A stretch of 7,117 bases of DNA from JBQTHD01 sp052390275 (GCA_052390275.1 JBQTHD010000046.1:1-7117), one strand, 5' to 3'. Numbered from the stretch's first letter, positions 1 to 5,328 are shown. Translations and numbers: made by a program. Notes: a model not told the origin generated them from the letters alone.

Positions 1-87
1 CGACATCAAGGTGGTGGCGGGTTCGGCGCCCAGCACGCTTTCCAGGCGGGTGTACAGCTCGTAGCGGGAGCGTTCGTCGATAGCCAT
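1..87 (-). CDS. Small conserved-looking hypothetical protein, N-terminal 29 codons only
   Basis: Only the first 29 residues are visible; the gene runs off the left edge of the window. The start begins MAIDERSRYELYTRLESVLG and continues to residue 29 with an ATTLM-type segment. The ATG is well placed, with a strong GAGGAGG-type Shine-Dalgarno about six bases upstream. The charged, helical start resembles short actinobacterial hypothetical proteins that open with an 'Lxx(R/K)LxxVLGxxxAxxLM' pattern; that likeness is from memory and no function follows from it. There is no signal peptide, so the product is probably cytoplasmic, unlike the exported proteins encoded upstream. It lies 79 bases after the preceding stop codon, and the leader contains a hairpin covering the ribosome binding site. 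It may therefore be regulated separately from the surface-protein genes. Confidence 0.75.
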   Translation of the reverse strand, partial: MAIDERSRYELYTRLESVLGAEPATTLMS

Positions 88-93
88 CGGGTT

Positions 94-120
94 CCTCCTC
101 GTCGGCAAGGCAACGAGGAG
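94..120 (-). promoter_or_regulatory. Hairpin that would sequester the ribosome binding site of the 1-87 gene
   Basis: Bases 95-102 and 113-120 are perfect 8-base reverse complements (CTCCTCGT / ACGAGGAG) separated by a 10-base loop. The Shine-Dalgarno of the downstream gene (GGAGG on the minus strand, positions 94-98) lies almost wholly in the 3' arm of this stem. The repeat is seen directly. A role in controlling translation is inferred. Such a stem could arise by chance where purine-rich ribosome binding sites and pyrimidine-rich leaders meet. Confidence 0.4.
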
Positions 121-166
121 CCGTTGATCGGCCGGCTCCGAGCCATGCCGTCAGCGTATCGGTGGG

Positions 167-778
167 CTAAGACGGGGGATCGTCCTCGAGCCCGGATCGG
201 CCTGGCGACGGGAGGGATCGGCCGTCTCCCGGCGACGATCCGACCTGCGGGGTCTGCCGCCGGCCTCGGCCGGCCATGTAGGCCAGGATGAGAATGCTCC
301 CCGCCAGGGCGGCCAGCAGGTAGGGCGGGGTGGGGGTGGCCGCCTCGGCCGAGCCCGGGGTGGGAATGGTGGTGGCAGGGGCGAGCTGGTCGGCCGGCGG
401 CGACGATCCCGGTGCGGTCACCAGGAAGCTTGCCGCCGCCGCGCTGCCCAGGGCCCCGTCGTCTCTTCTCGACGCCACCAGCAGGGCGTAGAGGCCGGGG
501 CTCACGTCGGGGATGAGGATCTCGGCCGCGAAGTCGGGGCCGGCCGCGGAGGCGAGCTGCTGGCCGTCGACGCTGCCCCAGCGCACCTCGATGGGCTTGC
601 CCTCGTCGAAGCCGAGGCCGACCACGGCCACCCCCGATCCGGGCGGGCCCGAGGGCTGGGGTCGCACGAACACCAGAGGCTGCCCCGGCTCGGCGGCCGG
701 GGCGGATCCTGCGACAGCCAACAGAAGGGTGAGCGCCGCGCCCACGGCCACCCAGACCCGGGCCCCGGGCCCGGTCAC
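167..778 (-). CDS. Secreted Ig-like domain protein with C-terminal membrane anchor
   Basis: This 203-residue protein starts at a GTG that overlaps the stop of the upstream gene in a GTGA overlap; no clear Shine-Dalgarno precedes it, so translation probably depends on coupling. Residues 1-28 form a signal peptide (Arg7, hydrophobic 8-24, then an SAPA-type cleavage region). Residues 35-121 are beta-rich, with a 'GPPGSGVAVVGLGF' turn, a 'VRWG' strand, an 'IPDVSPGLYALLV' strand and a closing 'ASFLVT' strand. This pattern is common in IPT/TIG-like or other Ig-like domains of actinobacterial surface proteins. A Pro/Thr/Ser-rich linker (122-152) leads to one membrane helix (about 153-169), then a basic GRGRR stop-transfer and a short cytoplasmic tail. 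No LPXTG sortase signal is present. The longer reading frame upstream of this GTG overlaps the preceding gene and was rejected. The fold is a moderate guess; export and anchoring are clear. The partner is unknown. Confidence 0.8.
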   Translation of the reverse strand: MTGPGARVWVAVGAALTLLLAVAGSAPAAEPGQPLVFVRPQPSGPPGSGVAVVGLGFDEGKPIEVRWGSVDGQQLASAAGPDFAAEILIPDVSPGLYALLVASRRDDGALGSAAAASFLVTAPGSSPPADQLAPATTIPTPGSAEAATPTPPYLLAALAGSILILAYMAGRGRRQTPQVGSSPGDGRSLPSPGRSGLEDDPPS

Positions 779-1263
779 GGAGCGGGCTGGGTGTCGGGCT
801 CGGCTTCGCCGCCGGCCCGGAACTCCCACACCATCCCCATGCGGGAGTGATCCTGCTCTGCTTCCGGGCTCTTGGCCACGCAGATGAAGGCGTAGCGCTG
901 TCCGGGCTCCAGATCGACGGCAATGGCGCTGCGCACACCCGGCGGCAGACCCGGGTTGTTCACCAGGGAGCCGATGCTGCGGCGGGTGGTGCCCCTTAGC
1001 TGCTCGAGTATGGGAGGCAGGTCGTCGGGCAGGATGGCCAGGAGGGGTTGGTGGAACTGCTGGCCGGCGTTGGCGAGGCCGAACACCACCCGGCCGGCCG
1101 GCACGTCGGTTCGGGTCGACACGTAGCGGAACTCCTCCATAGCGACGTCGATGCGGGGTGGGGGAGCGGGAGCGGCCGGGCGCTCGGGTGGCGGAGACGA
1201 GCACGAAGGAAGCACGGCCAGGGGGAACAGGATCAGTAGAGCGAGGGCGGGCGGCCGCTTCAC
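775..1263 (-). CDS. Cupredoxin-like lipoprotein with a probable type 1 copper site
   Basis: This 162-residue protein starts at GTG in a GTGA overlap with the upstream propeller gene, with GGAAG seven bases before it. The leader (1-20) has a lipobox-like LPSC ending at Cys21, so it is probably a lipid-anchored extracellular protein; Pro at -2 is not ideal. A Pro/Ala-rich linker (24-36) precedes a domain typical of plastocyanin-like cupredoxins: 'DVPAGRVVFGLANAG' followed by His71, then 'LEPGQRYAFIC' with Cys128, then His139 and Met144 in an HSRMGM motif before a final 'VWEF' strand. His71, Cys128, His139 and Met144 match the usual type 1 copper ligand order. The gap of ten residues between Cys128 and His139 is longer than in plastocyanin, though similar 'C...H...GM' spacing occurs in other bacterial cupredoxin-like proteins. 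The role may be electron transfer or copper binding at the cell surface. Copper binding is inferred. Confidence 0.8.
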   Translation of the reverse strand: MKRPPALALLILFPLAVLPSCSSPPPERPAAPAPPPRIDVAMEEFRYVSTRTDVPAGRVVFGLANAGQQFHQPLLAILPDDLPPILEQLRGTTRRSIGSLVNNPGLPPGVRSAIAVDLEPGQRYAFICVAKSPEAEQDHSRMGMVWEFRAGGEAEPDTQPAP

Positions 1264-2849
1264 GAGGCCACTTCCGCGGGCTCCTCGGGCATCGGCGCAG
1301 CGTCGGCCGCACGCCGGCGCCGCCACCACAGCCCCATCCCCACCAAGGCGGCTATGGCGGCCACCAAACTCGACGTGACCCACCAGCCCCGCCCCAGGAA
1401 CCCGCCGCCGGCGGGCGGCGGCGTGACCGTGGTGGCCAGGATGTCCTGCGACATGGTGTCGGGCGCGGAGAGATGGGTGTCGGCCCAGGCCGTGAACAGA
1501 TCGTCGGGGCGGGACAGCAGGGCGATTCGGAAGCCGAAGTCGTAGCGGTCCCCGGCCGAGGGCACGGCGTACTGCTGGCCGATCAGCGACGACGAGCTGC
1601 CCGTGGTGTTGAGCTTGAGGCGGGGGGAGAAGGTACGGCCGCCGTCGGTGGAGAAGGCGTAGGACACGTCGTTGGCCACGTTCTCGGGGTCGTCCCGCCG
1701 GTCGTAGAAGACGGCGTCGATGCGGCCACCGGGGGCGATGCCCAGGCGGGGCAGGTACTGCCACCGACCGGTGGCCAGAGGATCGTCGTTCACCCGCTCG
1801 GCCCCGGCCCAGGTGCGGCCCCGGTCGGCCGAGCAGCGGGCCAGCACGTCGGCGTCGCCGTGGCGGGCATCGGTCCACGACAGGCACACCTGGTCGCCGC
1901 CCACGGCCAGGGCCGCCGGCGGCATGGTGAAGATCACCATCACCCGCTCGTGGGGCACCACCTCGGGCTCGACCACAGCGCCGGCGCCGAAGCGCATCCC
2001 GCCGTTGAACGAGCTGGCCAGCACCAGCTGCCAGTTGCCCTCCCACACCGGGCCGTCGAGGCCCTGGTAGTCACGGGCGTCGTCGAGAAGGTCGTAGTAG
2101 GCGATGTGCACGGCACCGTCGGGGCCCAGGGCCAGGGCCGGGGCCACCGACCGGGGCCGCTTCGGGTCGCTCACCCGCACCGGCTCGGAGAACGTCTCGC
2201 CTCCGTCATCGGAGTACATGGCCAGGATGGGGTTGTCGGAGGTGCCCAGGCTGCCCAGGCCGGGAGGGGCGCCGGCCCGCAGCCAGGCGATGTGGATGCG
2301 ACCGCCTTGGCCCCGGGTCGGGTCGACCGCCATGCGGGCGGCAAAGTTCACGCCCTCCAGCACCTGGCGAGGCGCCGAGAAGGTCCGGCCCCGGTCCTCC
2401 GAGGTGGTGAGGTACCCGCCCACGGGCAGGTTGCCGTCGCCCGCCAGCCCCAGGAACAGGAAGTGGACCCGACCCCGGCCGTCGATGGCCACCTCGGGGC
2501 TATAGCACTTGTCCACCCCATCCGGAAGCGCCGCGATTGGCGTGACCGGCGTCCAACTCTGGCCGGCGTCTCCCGACACATGCATTGCACAGCTGTAGTC
2601 GGGCGCGTCGAGCCGATTGGCAAGCACCAGAAACGTCGGATCGCCCGGGTCGGCGACAACGACGGGCGAGTTGTTCGCCCGGTTCTCTCTCGATGCCATC
2701 GCCGTTACCGGAATAGGCGGACCCAAGACCGAATCATTGCTCTCCGGAGCGCCCAAAGCATGACCCGACATCGCCAGAGAGGCTACGAGTAGTGCGGCCA
2801 CTCCGAGCAGCCATCGACGGCAGGTCATATGGCGACGCGAACGGGGCAT
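1260..2849 (-). CDS. Membrane-anchored Asp-box (BNR/sialidase-like) beta-propeller protein
   Basis: This 529-residue exported protein starts at an ATG preceded by GGGAG with seven-base spacing; Met8 is a weaker alternative. Residues 1-34 form a signal peptide with an arginine-rich start and hydrophobic core (13-28). The ectodomain carries five canonical Asp boxes (S-x-D-x-G-x-[TS]-[WF]) at residues 92-99, 150-157, 213-220, 340-347 and 400-407. A degenerate one (SFNGGMRF) is at 280-287. The spacing is 58, 63, 67, 60 and 60 residues, as expected for a six-bladed sialidase-like propeller with one box per blade. Four cysteines (87, 115, 322, 339) could form two disulfides. One C-terminal membrane helix (about 489-509) and an RRRR stop-transfer anchor it facing outward. 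The sialidase arginine triad and Tyr/Glu nucleophile could not be assigned, so glycosidase activity should not be assumed; carbohydrate or protein binding is equally likely. It is translationally coupled to the cupredoxin gene. Confidence 0.88.
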   Translation of the reverse strand: MPRSRRHMTCRRWLLGVAALLVASLAMSGHALGAPESNDSVLGPPIPVTAMASRENRANNSPVVVADPGDPTFLVLANRLDAPDYSCAMHVSGDAGQSWTPVTPIAALPDGVDKCYSPEVAIDGRGRVHFLFLGLAGDGNLPVGGYLTTSEDRGRTFSAPRQVLEGVNFAARMAVDPTRGQGGRIHIAWLRAGAPPGLGSLGTSDNPILAMYSDDGGETFSEPVRVSDPKRPRSVAPALALGPDGAVHIAYYDLLDDARDYQGLDGPVWEGNWQLVLASSFNGGMRFGAGAVVEPEVVPHERVMVIFTMPPAALAVGGDQVCLSWTDARHGDADVLARCSADRGRTWAGAERVNDDPLATGRWQYLPRLGIAPGGRIDAVFYDRRDDPENVANDVSYAFSTDGGRTFSPRLKLNTTGSSSSLIGQQYAVPSAGDRYDFGFRIALLSRPDDLFTAWADTHLSAPDTMSQDILATTVTPPPAGGGFLGRGWWVTSSLVAAIAALVGMGLWWRRRRAADAAPMPEEPAEVAS

Positions 2850-2893
2850 TCAGCTTCTCCCGGACAAGGTGGACAGAGTCAAGCGGGTCCCAG

Positions 2894-2942
2894 CCGGGTG
2901 GAACACGATATCGGCACATGGTGACATCGTGTTCCACCCCGG
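2894..2942 (-). repeat. 14-bp perfect inverted repeat between two genes, possible terminator or attenuator
   Basis: Bases 2896-2909 (GGGTGGAACACGAT) and 2926-2939 are perfect reverse complements with a 16-base loop. Two more G-C pairs can form (2894-2895 with 2941-2942) if C2940 bulges out. It starts about 15 bases after the stop of the secreted five-cysteine protein gene and ends about 45 bases before the ATG of the Asp-box propeller gene. There is no U-tract on the minus strand, so it is not a classical intrinsic terminator. It could be a processing or stability element, a U-less terminator, or a binding site for a dimeric regulator. The repeat is certain; the role is inferred. Confidence 0.85.
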
Positions 2943-2954
2943 GAATGCTGCGGC

Positions 2955-3551
2955 TCAGACGGTGATGTCGTTCACCTTGATGGGGATGATCATCCCGGCA
3001 TCCGACGTGCCGACGCAGAGGCCCGACGCTCGGCTCGCGGTGTCGACCCGGTTGAGGTTCGGCAGCGTATAGGTCCCTGTCCCGGAGCCGCTGGTCACCG
3101 CCATCGTGCCCAGGCTGATCCGACCGGCCGGGGTGGGGCTGGCCCAGCATCCCTTGCCCGTCACGAAGCTCCAAGAGGTGCCGGACAGGGAGAACGGGGA
3201 CGCACTGTCACTGCTGGCGTTGTTGATGTAGACGGTCCGGGTGCCGGTACCGAGGTCGTCGAGACACGTAGTGCCAGCGCTGACCGTTACCGTGAGGACG
3301 TTGCCCGCTCCGGCCGTGGCCGCGCCGTCGGGCGTGACATCCGTCCCCGTAGCACAGTACTTGTGGAAGTCGCTTCCTCCTTCGCCTTCATGTACTCCGC
3401 TGTTCGAGAATGTGCCGCCGCCGGTTCCCTGAGAAACCGTGGTGGACGCCTTTCCCCGGAACGGCACACATGCATACGCCACACCGGCGACGACGAGGAA
3501 TACAACAATGGCGACGAAGGAGCCCGAAATGAGTTTGCGAGTGCTGACCAT
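2955..3551 (-). CDS. Small secreted five-cysteine protein of unknown function
   Basis: This 198-residue protein starts at an ATG with AAGGAGA about five bases upstream; the frame is open further upstream but overlaps the pilin-propeller gene and lacks a better start. Residues 1-27 are a signal peptide: Arg5/Lys6, a hydrophobic core at 12-24, and an A-Y-A cleavage motif. The mature protein would begin with Cys28 (CVPFRGK). Tyr at -2 makes a lipobox unlikely but not excluded. The mature part is Gly/Ser/Thr-rich and beta-prone, with cysteines at 28, 66, 96, 135 and 179, and ends 'MIIPIKVNDITV' without a membrane anchor. The odd number of cysteines leaves one unpaired, or allows lipidation or an intermolecular disulfide. 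I do not recognise a named family; the Ala-Cys-Val-Pro mature start recalls small exported proteins of uncultured actinobacteria, from memory only. It sits 83 bases after the pilin-propeller stop and may have its own promoter. Confidence 0.82.
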   Translation of the reverse strand: MVSTRKLISGSFVAIVVFLVVAGVAYACVPFRGKASTTVSQGTGGGTFSNSGVHEGEGGSDFHKYCATGTDVTPDGAATAGAGNVLTVTVSAGTTCLDDLGTGTRTVYINNASSDSASPFSLSGTSWSFVTGKGCWASPTPAGRISLGTMAVTSGSGTGTYTLPNLNRVDTASRASGLCVGTSDAGMIIPIKVNDITV

Positions 3552-3594
3552 ACTTTCTCCTTGGATTGTTCGTTCGTGAAGTGCAGTGGACAAA

Positions 3595-3623
3595 CATCTA
3601 GAAACCGAGTTCCCTCCTTTCAA
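3595..3623 (-). promoter_or_regulatory. Possible sigma-70-type promoter for the five-cysteine protein gene
   Basis: In the 83-base gap upstream of the secreted protein, the minus strand reads TTGAAA (3623-3618), a 17-base spacer, then TAGATG (3600-3595). The -35 box matches TTGACA at five of six positions. The -10 box matches TATAAT at only three and lacks the final T. Predicted transcription would begin near 3588, giving a leader of about 36 bases that contains the AAGGAGA ribosome binding site. The gap is also A/T-richer than its surroundings. The assignment is tentative. Confidence 0.3.
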
Positions 3624-3634
3624 TAGGCATCCAG

Positions 3635-5176
3635 CTAGGACCTGAACACCTGAGCAACCCCGAGACTGGCCACGAAAATTGTGTCGCAACGTTCACCGCA
3701 TGGTCCTCCTCGGGAGGACAAAGGGACGGTGATCAAACTCACTGGATCCGGTGATGAGATCATTTCGGTCGCTGTTACCCAGGCCTCATTGACCGGATTG
3801 AAGGTGAATGTCGCGCTGGTTGTGCCGTAACGGGTAAGGATTCGTCCGTCGGCGAGGACGGCGATCAACTGGCACCGTGGCGGCGAAAGCACTGAGCAGC
3901 CCGGAATGGTTCGCCATGAGCCCGGACCGCCTGTCTCTGGTCGATAGATGCCGGCCGTACCTGCCCCTGCACCAGTAGTCACGGCTCTGCTCGTTGCGAA
4001 GAAGACCTCACCGTTAGGCAGACGAGGTGTCGGTTCCTCGGCCGGAGACCCGCCATTGAAACCCACAGCCTCGGCACGCTCGTACGGATGCGGAGGCACC
4101 GGACCTGGTGCCCAGGTAAGGGTAACAGGATCAAATATGTCCGAGAGAGTCTGGAACACTAGCGGGCCTCTACAGCAGCCCAGCACGCGACCGTCGGGGA
4201 GCAGAGTCAGAGTTTGATGGGAGCGAATACGGGTTGCGTCGTAGTTGTAGGGCACTGAGAGATAGGAGTTATTCTTGGGATCAAACAGAAGGCCTTCGGG
4301 AGTTCCGCCGGCGGTGTTGTCACCGGTGATTAAGATCTGACCGCAGACAGCACCGCAGCTGCCCGCCCCCGCCTTTAGCTGCACCATGTTCCGGGGACGA
4401 TGAGCGAAACTGGTGTCCTGACAGAGGTAGCAACCTGGCGGTGTGGTGAGGACCTCCCATTGCTGAGTAAGGGGCCTCGTCCCGTCGAATAAGAACTTCT
4501 CTCTCACCAGAACCTTGCCACAGTTATTTATGGTGGCCGAGGCGCAGTCGTTGATCGGAGTAGCCGGATCATCCGAGAGGAGCATCGACGAACCCGACAG
4601 TCGGGCTCTCACGGGTTCGGGAATGGGGTCGGCGGGGGTCCAGGCCCCGCTCGTCGGGTCCCAGATGGCGCTTACGGGAACGTCGTCGCTCGGCTCCTCG
4701 GGGTCGCCACTCAACGTATCGGCGCCGCCGACAAGGACACGGCCGTCCGGAAGTCTGCTGGCAAAGACGGGGTACATGTTGTTCGGTGGCGGATCGGTCG
4801 CTTCCCACGCCCCGGGCCCGTAGCCGCCGGCCTGGTCGGTCTTAAGGACGCTGAACTGCCAGCCGTTACAAGTGCCCTCGCCCTGGCGGGCGAAGACCTG
4901 GTGGTACTGGGGCAGCTCGCTCAGGAAGCCGCCGGCCAGGAGGGCGTCGCCGTCGGCGTAGCGGCCGTTCTGGGCGCAGTAGGCCTCCTGGGCGGTGCGG
5001 ATGGTGCGGGCGTCGATGGTGACGGCCGAGGCCTGGCCCTTGTCGCCTACGCCCCCGACGGCGAACACCACCACCGCGGCCAGGATGCCGAGGATGATGA
5101 TTACGACCAGCAGCTCGATGAGGGTGAAGCCACCCTCGGATCGGCGGGCCACGGAACGTTGGAGCCTCGTGAGCAT
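3635..5176 (-). CDS. Type IV prepilin N-terminus fused to a seven-bladed kelch-like propeller
   Basis: This 513-residue protein starts at an ATG preceded by AAGGA with about six bases of spacing; the frame extends upstream but only this start gives a normal prepilin leader. Residues 1-16 are a basic leader ending Gly-Gly. Cleavage before Phe17 gives FTLIE with Glu at mature position 5, the hallmark of prepilin peptidase substrates, followed by a hydrophobic helix (17-43). Residues 44-118 are a short pilin-like domain with Cys67 and Cys103. Residues 120-513 contain seven kelch-type strands of the form G-x-[VI]-[LF]-[VI], at about 145, 220, 279, 329, 389, 444 and 498. Each is followed by a 'DPxxxxW'-like hairpin such as 170-180, 346-356 and 457-466. 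The seventh blade appears to close between the C-terminal AQVF (508-511) and GAWEAT (122-127). Six close cysteine pairs lie in the propeller. It is probably a minor pilin or pseudopilin displaying a binding propeller outside the cell. No assembly genes are nearby. GC falls in the distal two thirds. Confidence 0.9.
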   Translation of the reverse strand: MLTRLQRSVARRSEGGFTLIELLVVIIILGILAAVVVFAVGGVGDKGQASAVTIDARTIRTAQEAYCAQNGRYADGDALLAGGFLSELPQYHQVFARQGEGTCNGWQFSVLKTDQAGGYGPGAWEATDPPPNNMYPVFASRLPDGRVLVGGADTLSGDPEEPSDDVPVSAIWDPTSGAWTPADPIPEPVRARLSGSSMLLSDDPATPINDCASATINNCGKVLVREKFLFDGTRPLTQQWEVLTTPPGCYLCQDTSFAHRPRNMVQLKAGAGSCGAVCGQILITGDNTAGGTPEGLLFDPKNNSYLSVPYNYDATRIRSHQTLTLLPDGRVLGCCRGPLVFQTLSDIFDPVTLTWAPGPVPPHPYERAEAVGFNGGSPAEEPTPRLPNGEVFFATSRAVTTGAGAGTAGIYRPETGGPGSWRTIPGCSVLSPPRCQLIAVLADGRILTRYGTTSATFTFNPVNEAWVTATEMISSPDPVSLITVPLSSRGGPCGERCDTIFVASLGVAQVFRS

Positions 5177-5261
5177 TGGCAATCCTTCTTCGTCGGGGCG
5201 CTCGGCGCTCGGGGTGGTGTGGGTGCTGACCCCAGCATCCGTCCGCTTCGGCGCCGGTATG

Positions 5262-5284
5262 TCACCCGCGGCGGGTGATTTTTT
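5262..5284 (+). terminator. Intrinsic-terminator-like hairpin with T6, facing the plus strand
   Basis: TCACCCG (5262-5268) and CGGGTGA (5272-5278) pair as a 7-bp GC-rich stem with a 3-base loop, followed immediately by six T residues (5279-5284) on the plus strand. This is a compact rho-independent terminator shape, but no credible plus-strand gene lies in the window. It could stop antisense transcripts crossing the pilin region. On the minus strand the six bases become an A-run before the stem, so it would not terminate the genes encoded there. Confidence 0.5.
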
Positions 5285-5298
5285 GGCCCGACCGGGCC
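5285..5298. repeat. Short GC hairpin next to the A/T6 tract in the pilin-gene leader
   Basis: GGCCC (5285-5289) and GGGCC (5294-5298) form a 5-bp stem with a 4-base loop directly beside the T6 tract of the neighbouring hairpin. On the minus strand this stem comes about 30 bases after the stop of the upstream membrane protein gene and is followed by AAAAAA rather than U residues, so it does not look like a terminator in that direction. Its role is unknown, and it may be incidental in such GC-rich DNA. Confidence 0.35.
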
Positions 5299-5328
5299 AT
5301 TCCGGGGGTTCAGAAGGGTTTGAGAGGC

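Noticed and set aside
167..778. Sortase (LPXTG) anchoring of the Ig-like protein
   Set aside because: There is no LPXTG-like motif before the C-terminal hydrophobic segment. A roughly 34-residue tail follows it, which fits a plain membrane anchor.
6..938. 310-codon minus-strand open frame across the left part of the window
   Set aside because: It is Arg/Pro/Gly-rich and out of frame with the Ig-like and cupredoxin genes, which show clear export signals and domain patterns. Only the separate 29-codon start at position 87 is credible there.
1158..2792. 544-codon open frame on the plus strand, longer than the real gene opposite it
   Set aside because: It is antisense to the Asp-box propeller gene, is low in complexity (Gly/Arg/His/Ala/Val), and has no recognisable domain. 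The opposite strand has a signal peptide, six regularly spaced Asp-box motifs, a membrane anchor and a ribosome binding site. Long antisense frames are expected in GC-rich genes.
2877..2882. TTGACT as a -35 box for the Asp-box propeller gene
   Set aside because: It matches TTGACA at five of six positions, but a -10 box at 17 bases would be GAGAAG, overlapping the ribosome binding site. Transcription would then start inside the coding region.
3552..3597. Alternative small protein starting at the ATG at 3597
   Set aside because: The GGAGG upstream is about 15 bases away, too far for efficient initiation. The frame overlaps the secreted-protein gene with an implausible, Arg-rich product and no domain pattern.
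3601..4560. Insertion sequence or phage origin of the low-GC block
   Set aside because: No transposase or integrase reading frame, terminal inverted repeats or target duplication could be seen at either edge, and the genes stay open across both. Recombination or a separate gene origin is all that can be said.
3635..4819. Galactose-oxidase-type copper radical site in the kelch propeller
   Set aside because: The seven-bladed kelch layout recalls galactose oxidase, but I could not find the Cys-Tyr cross-link pair or the Tyr-His ligand motif in the right blades. The only Tyr-His pair (residues 91-92) is in the pilin part.
5177..5328. Possible cyclic-di-GMP (GEMM) riboswitch upstream of the pilin gene
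   Set aside because: Such riboswitches often precede pilus genes, and the leader has hairpins. The conserved GEMM-I core segments were not found in the 152 bases on the coding strand.
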